Shown here: positions 10,571-20,800 of the stretch, piece by piece | Numbering within the stretch: position 1 is the first letter of the stretch | How the letters are laid out: each line of letters begins with the position of its first letter | Assembly: GCA_021397845.1 (NCBI GenBank) | Contig: CM038046.1 | Location: 64,126,021-64,190,020 of the forward strand | Length of the DNA stretch: 64,000 bases | Source of the DNA: Areca catechu | Lineage: Eukaryota; Streptophyta; Magnoliopsida; Arecales; Arecaceae | Reading direction: 5' to 3' | Position numbers and translations under genes: made by a program | Notes under the pieces: generated by a model | What the model was told of the DNA's origin: nothing | Database searches by the model: none | The model's input: only the letters and a program-made list of their open reading frames with translations

Positions 10571-11919
10571 TGAAAGAATTATATCCTAAAAGCCAATCTT
10601 TGTATGGGCATTTCTATAATCTTCCAACTCATGTATGATATTATTTATTAATAAAGGCAATTGTTGATTCATCATATTGCTGCATCTTATCAAGATTATG
10701 ATAAACCCCATAGGTTAGGGTAGTGGAATTAGGGTTTCGATGGAGATCATAACGGCGAGTCCTATGTTCTTATAAATCCTAATCTAAAATGTTTCTAGTT
10801 GTTGGAACATCAATTTGGGGATTGATGTTTCCAAAAAGACTAGCACATCCTCTGTATGCTCGATGGAGAGGGTGGTTGGTCTCACAGCAACTTATGTAGG
10901 GATACTAATATAAGGATGTTGGTGCTCATTAGGATATAAGTTCACTAAACTGATCCACCTTGAGAACATCTTTTGAAGGTCTTACTACTTGTCAAACAAT
11001 GGTTCTCATAGTGGGAGTTATGCAAGTGATCCTTAGACCTGAGACCACCATGGTTTCCTATGCACATAAAGCCATACTTTGGTTCATATTCATTCATGTC
11101 AAAGAGTCATGTATGGGGTGTTCTCGGATATGGTGGATTATGAATGAAAGATGTGAGTGGATCAACAAGGAATCGATCACTTCTAGTAAGAGGAGAACTT
11201 ATCCCACGTAATCTCTTCGATTGTTGACTCAAGAAGTTTTTGATCAAAGTAGGATGAGATTAGAAATGTTTTCTAATCATTCATTGATTGAATCTTCGTT
11301 ATCGAATTAATATTTTAATTGATTAAGTGCTAGGGTTTGACAATTCTCCATACCCATTAATTATTAGGGATTAAGGGAGATCGAAGGATTGAATTGCACG
11401 GTAACTTTTCACTAAAGGGTATTTTGATAATTTTTATCAAATTTTTTATCTTCTGGGTAGGCATGATATATTACTAGATGTCAATCATATCTTGTATAAT
11501 TTCAAGAATCAAATTGATTGGATTCATGAGTCAATTTGGATGTTGGTTCAAATTGGCAACTTAAGTAAGCTCGATTTGACCTAATTAGGTTATCGATTTT
11601 GATCGGATTGAAATAACTTGGACCTAAACCTATTGCTAGCTAGATGTGGATCTGAAAGGGTCACACACACAAAAGAGTTGGCCAAGGAAGTCAATTAAAT
11701 TTTGTTTAGGGTCATTGGATCCTAATAGGCTAGCTAATTTGCATACTAGCATATGCATGCAAACCTAATTAGATTGGATCAGTTTGCTTACTATTTGGGC
11801 TAACTAATTTAAGTCTTAATTGGGTTGAGTCCTAATTAAGATAAAATTTATTTATATTGATCTAGAATTTACTGAACATTATCCTTGGATTATGGAAGAG
11901 TCCAAAGGGGATTGGACTC
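10571..11919 (+). repeat. Probable Copia-3 5' LTR and leader, interrupted by Tat-1
   Basis: Non-coding AT-rich DNA starting TGAAAGAATTATATCC exactly where Tat-3 homology stops. It ends where the Tat-1 LTR array begins (11885-11920). No second LTR copy is in the window, so the LTR call is inferred from the TG start, the interrupted host sequence and the downstream gag at 35539. I see no clear primer site. Confidence 0.45.
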
Positions 11920-12755
11920 ATGGTGCCACCTGGCGAAGGAGCGAAGGGGCCCGGCTCGACCTCGGCTGAGGTGGGACCGTCTCATGGCGACACTTGGCGA
12001 GGGAGCGAGGGAGACGCCGGCTACGATCGAGGTGGACCCCTCCTGGGTGGACACCTGGCGGAGCGGCAGGAGGTCGCTTGACTTCGACAGAGGTGGTCCC
12101 GTCTCCGGGCGCCACCTGGCGAAGGAGCGAAGGGACCCGGCTTGACCTCGATCGAGGTGGGACCATCTCAGGTGCCACCTGGCGAGGGAGTGGGGGAGCC
12201 ACCGGCAACGGCTGAGGTGGCCCCCTCCTGGGTGGACACCTGGCGGAGCGGCAGTAGGTCGCTCGACTTCGACCGAGGTGGTCCCGTCTCCGGGTGCCAC
12301 CTGACGAAGGAGCGAAGGGGCCCGGCTCGACCTCGGCCGAGGTGGGACCGTCTCAGGGTGCCACCTGGCGAGGGAGCGGGGGAGATGCCGGCTTCGACCG
12401 AGGTGGACCCCTCCTGGGTGGACGCCTAGCGGAGCTGCAGGAGGCCGCTCGACTTCGACCGAGGTGGTCCCGTCTCCGGGCGCCACCTGGCGAAGGAGCA
12501 AAGGGGCCCAGCTCGACCTCGGCCGAGGTAGGACCATCTCAGGGTGCCACCTAGCGATGGAGCGGGGGAGACGCCGGCTTCGGCCGAGGTGGAACCCTCC
12601 TGGGTGGACACCTGGCGGAGCAGCAGGAGGGCCTGGGCCAAACTTGACCTCGGCCAGAGCGGAGCCGCAACTGACTTGGCCGAAAAAACTCCATGTGGCT
12701 CGAGTCACGCCCAACGAAATTTGAGACATGCCACATCATCGTTACGGCCGTAATA
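11920..12755 (-). repeat. Tat-1 3' LTR remnant (U3 only) with tandem array
   Basis: The right edge (to 12755) matches the outer edge of the 5' LTR at 34273 for about 120 bases (TGACTTGGCC, then AAAAAACTCCA, then CACGGCCGTAA type). Left of this is a tandem array from about 11925 to 12640. The R and U5 parts, about 1.1 kb in the other LTR, are missing: homology stops near 11920. The 186-base unit starts at GCCACCTGGCGAAGGAG at 11925, 12111, 12295 and 12482. Each unit is made of three about 62-base subunits, several joined at the palindrome CCTCGGCCGAGG or close variants. Confidence 0.85.
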
Positions 12756-12770
12756 GCTTCCCCCCAACCC
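12756..12770 (-). other. Tat-1 polypurine tract
   Basis: The minus strand reads GGGTTGGGGGGAAGC directly before the 3' LTR start TATTACGGCC (TGTTACGGCC in the intact 5' LTR). It would prime plus-strand synthesis. It confirms that the left LTR is the 3' one. Confidence 0.85.
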
Positions 12771-14089
12771 ATCGTTCCGTTAGGGCATCGTGGAACGGGA
12801 CGTGGGGATTAAATGCGGAGATGATGTGGGGAGGTGAAGATCTTGCGCCATAATTGCTACGATCCTTGTCGCCATTCCTTGATGCGCCCAAAGCCCTACA
12901 GGAGGCCGCCACGCGTCGCCTATTCGCCCGCAATTAATACGTCGCTTCGAAACAGAGACCGTTTCTCTGCTAACGAGGCGTCGGTGTCGGGCGTGCATCC
13001 ACGCGGCGATCATCCGATGGCTCGGAGCGGAATGACGGGTACGGCTGATGTCGATTGAGTTTGAAAAGGAGGGGACTTTCCAGAATGAGGCCCCTTCCCT
13101 TGCTCCATCGACGGTTTGCTGCAGGCTATCTCTCTCTGCCCCGTGTTGCACAGTGCATTTCGGTGAGTGCTTCCGTTCCCTTCTTCGCTCCACCCATTTC
13201 TTCTAGTGTGCTTTTCCCACCCTTTTCTCTGCCATGGCGCGCCGCCGCCATGTTTCTTCTAACCCGGACGAGGACGGTCCGTCCCGGATGAGGACTCCAT
13301 CATCTTCCTCCTCGGAGGAGGAAGTAATCCCGGAGGAGACCCGCAGGCGACTCCAGCCTGGGGGTATCATCATAGGCATCCCCAGGGGTGTCAGGTCTCC
13401 TCCCATCGTGTCTGCCCTTCCTATTTCTTCTCTTCCTCCTCCGGCCCTTCCTCCCGTCGGTCCCTCCGGTCACGTTTCCATGATGACCGAAGGTGACCTT
13501 TCCCTGCTCTGGGAGGTCTATGGCATCCCGGGGGCTGTCCTCCTTTCCCTTCCACGACCTGGGGATCGCGTCACCTCGAGTAGCCCCGACCGTATAGCCT
13601 TCTACGAGGACTTCCTCCTCGGGGGCCTCCGGTTTCCTCTGCACCCTTTCTTTCTTTCCTTCCTCAGCCATTTCCATCTAGTCCCGGCCCAGTTGGCTCC
13701 CAATTTCATCCGGGTCATCTTCTCTTTCATTGTATTCTGTAACTTCCACGGGTTTGTAGCCCGTTTCTCCATCTTCAGGGCTCTGTTTACCCTGAAGCGG
13801 TGCTCCACCGATGATGGCTGGTGGTACATCTCACCCCGGGATAGGTGTCTCCGGTTCGACCTCCCTTCCTCCATCAAGGTTTGGAAGAACCGGTTCTTCT
13901 TCGCCTCGATCGAGGATGTCGACTGGGCTTGGAGCGAGCCGGATCCGTCCCCGAACCGGAACTCTCAGATTGAACTGGCGGACCAGGAGGCTTACTCCCA
14001 ATTGCTGAGCGATGTGGTCCCCGCGCTCGATGTTCTGCTCTTAGAGCGGAACTTGTTCGAGGAGGAGATCAACCCCATCCGAGAGCCGG

Positions 14090-14188
14090 GTGAGGCTCGA
14101 CCTCCTCTTTTTTTTCTTTTAGTCTGCACTTCCCCCCTCTCTCCCCTTCTTTCTTTGACTAGATTGACCGGCCTCCTTTTCTTTGCAG
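14090..14188 (+). other. Putative intron 1 of the antisense ORF
   Basis: The donor is GG|GTGAGG and the acceptor TTTTCTTTGCAG|GT, with a long pyrimidine tract (about 14103-14155). The 99-base length is a multiple of three without stops, so an unspliced reading is also possible. The base composition changes sharply to pyrimidine-rich inside it. Confidence 0.65.
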
Positions 14189-14684
14189 GTATGAAGTTCT
14201 CCATAGAAAACCATCTCGAGGGCGCGGCCTAGAGAGACATTGCCGAGGTTGACGAGCCGGCAACGAAGAGGGCTCGCACTGAAGCGAGTCGGGAGGTGGT
14301 GCCGGCGCCAGTCTCCGGCCCGGCAGCCATCGTGCCCAGGCTACCTCGGGCCCGAGCCATCGACGTTCCTGCCGCCCGTCCTGATGGGGCCGCAGAAGAG
14401 GGAGGCCCAACAGCAGCGGCGCCCTCCCGGGCGGGGCCCATCACCGCCGTAGCTCCGATGGCGCCGACTGCAACTCCAGCCGCCCCGACGATGGCGGCAT
14501 CGCCCGGGGCACCGATCGTTCCTGCCGTCGACCTGGCCGTTCCACCGCCACTCCTCACAGCCTGGTGCTCAGTGACCCGTGACCAGGGGCTCGCGGAGAA
14601 GCTGATGGAGTACGCATGCACCCCCCGGGATCGTCGGCTGAGGGGCACCCGGGACTACGCCGATGCCTTGCTCGGGATCCTCCC

Positions 14685-14770
14685 GTAGCTCTTCACGATA
14701 AGTCAGAATCCAAAACCTTATGGTTTGAAGATTCGGCTGATGTTTACTGACAGTTGGCTTTTTCATGCAG
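14685..14770 (+). other. Putative intron 2 of the antisense ORF
   Basis: The donor CCC|GTAGCT and acceptor TTTTTCATGCAG|ATC bracket an 86-base stretch that contains stops in the upstream frame. The acceptor is strong and the donor weak. The flanking reading frames differ in phase, so either a one-base indel has occurred or the real donor is elsewhere. Confidence 0.5.
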
Positions 14771-15457
14771 ATCGGGACCGACGTGCTCCTACTGAGGAAC
14801 TTCTTTACGGGGTACGCCAAAAAGGATGCCGAGAAGGAAAAAAAACTCGGCAAGCTCGCAGCCGACGTAAAAGACCTTATGGAAAAGGGGGTCGAGCTGC
14901 GGGGGAAGAACCAAGTGCTGCAGTATGACCTGGTGCGCGCCGAGGGGCGGGTCAAGGACATGGAGACCTCCTTGTCCGAGGAGAGGATCTCCACCCAGCG
15001 GCGCCTGGAAGAGGACCTGGCGGAGAGGGCTCGCCTCCAAGCCCAGACCCAGTCGCTGGAGTGCCAGCTGGAGGAGGCCCGGAAGGAGGCGAGCGCGGCC
15101 AAGGAGAGGAGCGCATATGTCAACGGGCTCCTGGATGCAGCCAAGCAGGAGGCGTTGGAGGTCGTCCCGAGATTTCGGTCCTCCGATGAATATGTCTCGA
15201 AGGTTCGAGAGGCCGCCATGGACTCCTTTCTGAAGAGGTTCCGGGTGTCCTGGGAAAAGGTAGGAGCCTTCTACCCCGAGCTCGACCTTAGCGGGGTAGT
15301 GCTCGGGGGCAGGAGACAGGAACCTACTAGCGAGGCCCTAGCCACGGCGGGAGGTGAGGCGGCAGCTCCAGAGTGGCCTTCCGAGCAGTCAGCCGCCACA
15401 GGCGAAGACGGGGAACCCGCGACCCTGCCCGAGGAGCCTGCTAGCACCTCGAACTAG

Positions 15458-16391
15458 GCCTTCACTGTATTTTCCTTCTTTTTCCATAGGGGCTCCCGGC
15501 CTGTTGGGACCCCTCCGTTGTAATGCTTCTTTAAGTTCAATGAAAGTGTCAGTTTTTTGCTAAGTCACCGTCCTTGCTTCTTCTCTTTTTTTTTTTGTTC
15601 CAAGCCTTTATGAGATATTTGTTTTGAGAGCCGAGATCAAGTCCCGCGGCTTGTCCGAGCTGGATTTGCGGGTCGACTAAGCCCCATCCCGCGCTCAGGT
15701 CATAGTTCGGAGCTTCCTTGCGCGAGTCCTAGGGATTTGCCAGGCTGCTCTTCATGATTGCATGGCGAGTCGGGCTCTGCCCCGCCTTCCAGACCGAAGT
15801 CCGGGACATCCGGACTGAACCCTGGGGCCGCAGGCTTTATTCAAGCCTTGTGCAGCTTGCCGAGCTGTTCTCCGTGATCGCGTGAGCGAGCTGGGCTCTG
15901 CCCCGCCTTCCAGACCGAAGTCCGGGACTTCCGGACTAAACCCCGGGGTTGTAGGCTTCATTCAAGCCTTGCGCGGCTTGCCGAGATGTTCTCCGTGATT
16001 GCGGGCGAGCTGGGCTCTGCCCCGCCTTCCAGACCGAAGTCCGGGACTTCCGGACTGAACCTCGGAGCCGCAGGCTTCATTCAAGCCTTGAGCGGCTTGC
16101 CAAGCTGTTCTCCGTGATCGCGTTGGCGAGCTGGGCTCTGCCCCGCCTTCCAGACCAAAGTCCGGGACTTTTGGACTGAACCGCGAGGCCGCAGGATTTA
16201 TTCAAGCCTTGTGCAGCTTGCCGAGATATTCTCCGTGATCGTGTGGGTGAGCTGGGCTCTGCCCCGCCTTCTAGACCAAAGTCCAGGACTTCTTGCTTAC
16301 TCGGGAATCCGACCACAACCATTTTTTCCGAACTCGGAGCCGGGCTTCTCTTTCCCTACGAGGCGAGAAAAGGTGTTTGGAGTAAAGAAAT
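15458..16391. repeat. Tat-1 non-coding region with a 120-bp tandem array
   Basis: After the antisense ORF stop there are about 280 bases without recognisable content, then five tandem units starting TTGCC at 15737, 15857, 15978, 16097 and 16218 (periods 119-121), ending near 16290. Units contain GGGCTCTGCCCCGCCTTC and GAAGTCCGGGACTTCCGGAC, the latter partly palindromic. Tandem arrays in the 3' untranslated part of Tat elements are known and can seed satellites. Small ORFs here are by-products of the repeat. Confidence 0.85.
16387..16391. other. Target site duplication of Chromo-1, left copy
   Basis: GAAAT directly left of the Chromo-1 LTR. The identical GAAAT lies at 26852-26856 directly right of the other LTR. 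A perfect 5-base duplication shows a clean insertion into Tat-1. Confidence 0.95.
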
Positions 16392-18003
16392 TGATGCAGA
16401 ACAAAGAACAAAGAAGCGTATGTGGAAGTAAATTTAGGATTATTATTATTATTATTTTTTTTAATATTTCAGAAATTGGCTTTGACTCAAAGTAAAGCAA
16501 AACGAAGTTGAAGGAAACTAGGTAAGGATTGAAAGCATAATTTAGAAGACACTAAATTATCAGAGTAGTTCAGAAGTAACGGATCGCTGGGGGTTGAGAA
16601 ACTCCCAGACCTAGGGTTTCGCTCTGAACTTTCAACAGAACAGAAATAGAGAGGAGAGATAGTTTACCAACCAGACAGTGATCTTCTCAGAATTTTGATG
16701 GAAGAACTCTCTTGAACAGATTGTTGGATCCTCAGATTCAGCTATCTTCGCAATGGATCCTCCAATACTGGTCTTGTGGTTTGGTCGGCTTCTCCTGGAC
16801 TCAAGATCTGGGAAAGAAGAGAAACAAGTGATGGAAGTCAGATACTCAAGAAAAGGCTTACCAGGTTGAAGAACTTGAAAGCTGGAGTTGCTGAAATCAG
16901 GATTCTCCAGGAGGCTGATCTGACTTCCTCTTAGAATTGCTGTAGATCTGAAGTATCTGGACTGGAGCTGGATGCTGGTGGTCGGCCTGGACTTGGAGAG
17001 GGTGGCCGTGAGAAGTGAGATAGGCTAGGGCTTGGTGGAAAGAGAAGGGTGATGGCGGCTAGGGTTTGGGGGTGGAGTGGCTAACCTAGGGTTTGGGTTT
17101 TGGAGATCTCACACCTCCTCAAGGTTCCTGGGGAACCCGAATTTACTCCCTCATGGAGCTCAACACCTGGATGCAAGCGCGGAAGAGAGAAAACACAAAG
17201 TTTGCTCACAAAAAAATTTGGTTTCATTCATCTAATTGATTTAAACTTACAAGAGGGGTTTAATTTATAGGGCTTTACAAGAGAGTAGGGTTTTACATCT
17301 TCCCATGTGGGACTAAAGGAGGGGATCTACAAATCAGGATAATTCATACACATATGGTCGGCCAAGGTACCAAAAAAAATTGATTAGGGTTATAAAAGAA
17401 AGGTAGATGGCGCCTCCTTGCTTGCATCTTCAAGAGAATTTTTTTCCTTCCATGGATCAACTCTTTTGGACTCCTCCTTTTCTTCCTCCCTAAGTCAAGG
17501 TCCTTCCCATCTTTGTTTTGGATTTGTTTGGCAGGTAGTGGGCGCCTCCTTGAAATTCTCTCCAAGAGAATTTCTTCCCATTCTTACTTTGGTTCTTTTG
17601 GGAAAGTCTTGGCCGCCCCCTTGATTTGTGGACTCCTGGTGGATTTCTCCTCATCTGGCGCATGAGAGAAGGAAGCTGCTATCTGTGGAGTGGGGACCAA
17701 AGGCTGCTGGATGTAGATATGGTGCCCCCTGAACTCAGGCGTAAGGCTGGGAGTGTGGCTGGGAGTGTGGCACCAACTTGCTAGGCCTTGGAAGAAAATG
17801 CAACACCCCAGGTTGAAACCCTAGTCCACTACTGAGTCAACATGACTCAACAAAATAAAATGCAGGTAATGTAGACTCAAGCTAAATTGAGTTGATCTAG
17901 TCAACTTTTATTGCAAAACAAAAAATCTTAATTCTTCGGGCAAGGTTAATCAGAGATCCAGATAGAGCTCTGAAGTCTTCTTCTGAGTCTGGTGCCCGCA
18001 CCA
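16392..18003 (-). repeat. Chromo-1 3' LTR
   Basis: 1612 bases, TG...CA. On the minus strand it starts TGGTGCGGGCACCA, a self-complementary tip, and ends TTCTGCATCA. A TATAAATTAA box (minus strand, 17260-17269) is followed by the probable transcript start. It aligns along its length with 25246-26851. The short ORF at 17344-17565 recurs in the other LTR and is not a gene. Confidence 0.95.
17260..17269 (-). promoter_or_regulatory. TATA box in Chromo-1 3' LTR
   Basis: The minus strand reads TATAAATTAA. The same box is at 26108-26117 in the 5' LTR, where it would drive the element's transcript. Confidence 0.6.
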
Positions 18004-18030
18004 ATTCTCCCAGGATGGGAGGAACTCGAC
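18004..18030 (-). other. Chromo-1 pre-LTR signature and polypurine tract
   Basis: On the minus strand the sequence GGGTCGAGTTCCTCCC is followed by ATCCTGGGAGAAT and the LTR tip TGGTG. The purine run GGGAGAA is the likely plus-strand primer. LARD-1 (41940-41966) and the TRIM (20323-20350) have close versions at the same place. Confidence 0.7.
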
Positions 18031-18035
18031 CCTGT

Positions 18036-19739
18036 CTAGTATGGATCAAGTTGGCTCTGGTATCTCTCCAAGAGGTCTGGGTCCAGCTCTTGTAATTCTT
18101 TTCGGAAGATCCAAGAGTCATCAGAATCTAGCCTTCCTAGCCAGCGGACCAGGTATCTTTGGTATCCTCGATTACGAGTAGAGATAACCTGATCATCCAG
18201 GATCTTTTCAATCTGCTCTTTCCTTATAGGCCAATTTGTTGGTGGACACATAGGGTCAGGTTCACTCTCAAGAGCAGGATTAGGTTCAAAAGCCTCACTG
18301 GGAATCACAGCTGGCTCCCTATACTCTACTAGGTCTGTAATGTTGAAAGTGGAGCTAATGCCTAGTTCTGGCGGTAACTCGAGCACATAGGCATTGGATC
18401 CTACTCTCTTTACCACTCTAAATGGTCCAGCTCCCCTAGCATGTAACTTTCTAACGGTTCCAGGAGGAAACCGTTCAGGCCTTAACCTAATCATTACATA
18501 GTCTCCTTCTTCAAAAGTTTTGACTCGCCTTTGAGAATCAGCCAATTTCTTATAAGTTTCATTACTTAAATTTATTTTGGCTTGAATTTCTTTATGCAAG
18601 TCTTTTATATGCTGTGCAAAAACTTCGGCAGACTCGGAGACCCGTGTGTGGACTGGTAAAGGAGCTAGGTCAAGAGGTGTGTGGGGTTTGTAACCATGCA
18701 CAATTTCAAATGGACTCTTACCCGTAGACCTATTGACCGAGTCATTATATGCAAATTCAACTCTAGGTAAGTACAAATCCCAGTTCCTAATGTTTTCACC
18801 AACAAGACACCTTAGCAGATTGCCTAAACTACGGTTCACTACTTCGGTTTGGCCGTCAGTCTGGGGATGATAGGTAGTTGAAAACTTAAGTTTCGTCCCT
18901 AACTTATGCCAATGGGTTTTCCAGAAATAGCTGGTGAACCGAACATCCCTATCTGAAACAATGGTCTTGGGTAGGCCATGGAGTCGAACTATTTCATTAA
19001 AGAACAGGGTGGCTACCTTAGACGCATCAAATGTTTGGGAACAAGGCATGAAATGGGCCATCTTGGAAAAACGGTCTACTACAACACAGATAGAGTCATG
19101 CCTCCTCTGGGTCTTAGGCAAACCTAACACAAAGTCCATGCTCACATCTTGCCAAGGACGATCTGGGATAGGGAGTGGGGTATAAAGGCCGGTGTTCTGT
19201 TTTCGCTGTTTGGTAACAGCGCAGGTCCGACACCTAGCCACAATGTGTGCTACATCTCTTTTTAAGCTAGGCCAAAAAAAATTGTCTTCAATAGCCAGGG
19301 TGGTCTTATCTTTTCCGAAATGGCCAGCTAAACCTCCAGCATGAGTTTCCCAAATCAAGAATTCCCTAAGAGAGGTTCTACTGATGCAAAGCCTATTCTT
19401 AAAGAACAGAAAGCCATCTAAAAGGGAATAATCCTTATGTTCACTAGATGGTCCTTGAGTTAGATCCTGGTATACAGTCTTGAAATCCGGACACGACTCA
19501 TATTCTTCTTTGATTCGCTCAAACCCTATGACTTCAGCCCTAACAGAATTCAACAACAAAGATCGACGACTAAGGGCATCAGCTACCTTATTTTCAGACC
19601 CAGCCTTATGCTTCAAAACAAAAGTATAGGACTGGATATACTCTACCCACTTAGCATGCCTAGGGTTAAGCTTCTTCTGAGAATTCAAGAAACTAAGAGC
19701 CTCATGATCCGAAAACAGCACAAATTCTTGCGGTAGTAA
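18036..19739 (-). pseudogene. Chromo-1 pol: RNase H end, integrase and chromodomain
   Basis: From high to low coordinates: the RNase H end (FSDHEALSFL, DALSRR); the zinc-binding integrase N-terminus (HAGGLAGHFGKDKT ... ARCRTCAVTKQ); the DDE core with D in DVSMDFVLGLP, D in VSDRDVRF and E in DGQTEVVNRS; the GPF and RYHPQTDGQ-type blocks; and a C-terminal chromodomain (IEKILDDQVI... YLVRWLGR...DDSW) ending at 18036. About 568 codons are open without a stop. The chromodomain would tether integration to chromatin. The frame is cut at 19739 by the TRIM; RNase H resumes at 21386. Confidence 0.95.
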
Positions 19740-19744
19740 ATAAT
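19740..19744. other. Target site duplication of the TRIM, left copy
   Basis: ATAAT here and at 21381-21385, directly flanking the two TRIM LTRs. Removing the TRIM and one copy restores the RNase H reading frame of Chromo-1 across the join. Confidence 0.95.
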
Positions 19745-20075
19745 TGATGTGGGACAGAGATTGGACTGGATCGCTGGTGAGCATGAAAGTCACCAGAGAT
19801 TAGGATTTGCAAAGAAGGAGGAAAGAAAAGAGTGCAGGGTTAAGAAAAAAAAAATACTGGGGTTCACATAGATTCCCCAAGAAGAACAAGCACATAGCAA
19901 AGGGGCTCACATAGATGCCCTGGGCTCACACAGATGCCCAAAATCAGGGATCACACAGAAACCCTGGGAAGATGGAGAAGGGATCATACAGCTACCCTAG
20001 GATCACACAGATCCTTCACACAGAACAATAGAAATTTTATTCATCCATCCTCCTATTACAAAAGGCTGAGGGTGG

Positions 20076-20083
20076 TATTTATA
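20076..20083 (-). promoter_or_regulatory. TATA box in TRIM LTR
   Basis: The minus strand reads CTATAAATACCACCCTC around this position. The same context, CTATAAATACCCC, occurs in the LARD-1 LTRs. Confidence 0.6.
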
Positions 20084-20788
20084 GATTTTCCAACCCTCAT
20101 TTGAATTTGAATACAAGATAAAAAGATAAGAACGAATCAAATTCAAATATAAGATAGGATAAGATAAGCCTATCCATATATCAATCCTAACCAACCAAAT
20201 CCTAATTCAAATTTTAAACAAAAGATAAATCCTAAATAAATTTATTCCAAAAATGCTTCAAGATCTGTGCCACTCCAAGAATTATGCTTGCTCCAAGATT
20301 CGTGCTTGAGATGTCCCCATCATTCTCCTACGGTGGGGTGAACTCGACTCCGTCGAATCAGGCTAAGCGAGGTTGATGGAACTGAAACCAATCAAAAAGG
20401 ACTCCGATGCTGAGCGAGGTTGATGACGGTGGCGGCCATGGAGGAGAAACGCGGCTAGCCAACGGAGAGCACTGAGGCGATCCGGTGGAGCATTCGATCT
20501 AAATCTTGAGGGCGACAATGAATCAGGTGTTGGGGCTCGCCGGCTGTAGGCAAGGGAGATGTCATTGACGGAGAGAAGAAGACGACCGCCGGTGGGCTCG
20601 GAGGTGATCTCTCCGGTAAGGTCGGCGGACCAGAGTCTTTCACGGAGCGGCTGGGAGCTGGGGTTGAGGACGGCTGGGGGGAGAATGGTCCGACGTCGAT
20701 GTTGGGGAAGGATCCATGGACGAGATTTGAAACAGGGAAGAAAGAGAACAGTGGGCCTGTGATGAAGCAGAAAAATCCTAATCCTTTA

Positions 20789-20800
20789 GCTCTGATACCA
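20789..20800 (-). other. TRIM primer binding site (initiator Met tRNA)
   Basis: The minus strand reads TGGTATCAGAGC, two bases from the 5' LTR at 20803. It gives the minus orientation. Confidence 0.9.

Larger units (their letters stand above)
13234..15457 (+). pseudogene. Tat-1 antisense ORF: putative gypsy-type transposon domain protein, split by introns
   Basis: A plus-strand gene inside a minus-strand element. The start ATG at 13234 has a good GCCATGG context and is the first in an open frame. Part 1 (13234-14089) is Ser/Glu-rich and then has GVPxxxV-like sequence with FYEDFLLGGLRFPLHPF, the hallmark of the plant domain called putative gypsy type transposon (Transposase_28 as I recall). 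Part 2 (14189-14684) has one TAG (14230) and is Ala/Pro-rich. Part 3 (14771-15457) is open and holds a long coiled coil (about 14810-15130). Part 1 reads through intron 1, whose 99 bases keep frame. The part 2-3 join is out of phase by eye, so a small indel or another donor must be assumed. Function unknown; related ORFs are common in Tat elements. Confidence 0.75.

Noticed and set aside
15737..16290. Regularly spaced repeats suggesting a CRISPR array
   Set aside because: Units are contiguous about 120-base tandem repeats without unique spacers, in a plant retroelement.
17344..17565. 73-codon basic ORF, repeated at 26192-26413, and 68-codon ORFs opposite
   Set aside because: Both copies lie at matching positions of the two Chromo-1 LTRs, so their conservation only reflects LTR identity.
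19745..20322. LTR start adding codons to the Chromo-1 integrase frame (frame start at 19793)
   Set aside because: The first 16 codons of that frame come from the TRIM LTR; the true protein continues at 21386 across the insertion.
20455..20643. 62-codon Pro-rich ORF inside the TRIM
   Set aside because: It is short and has no recognisable domain; kept only as a hint of captured DNA, not as a gene.
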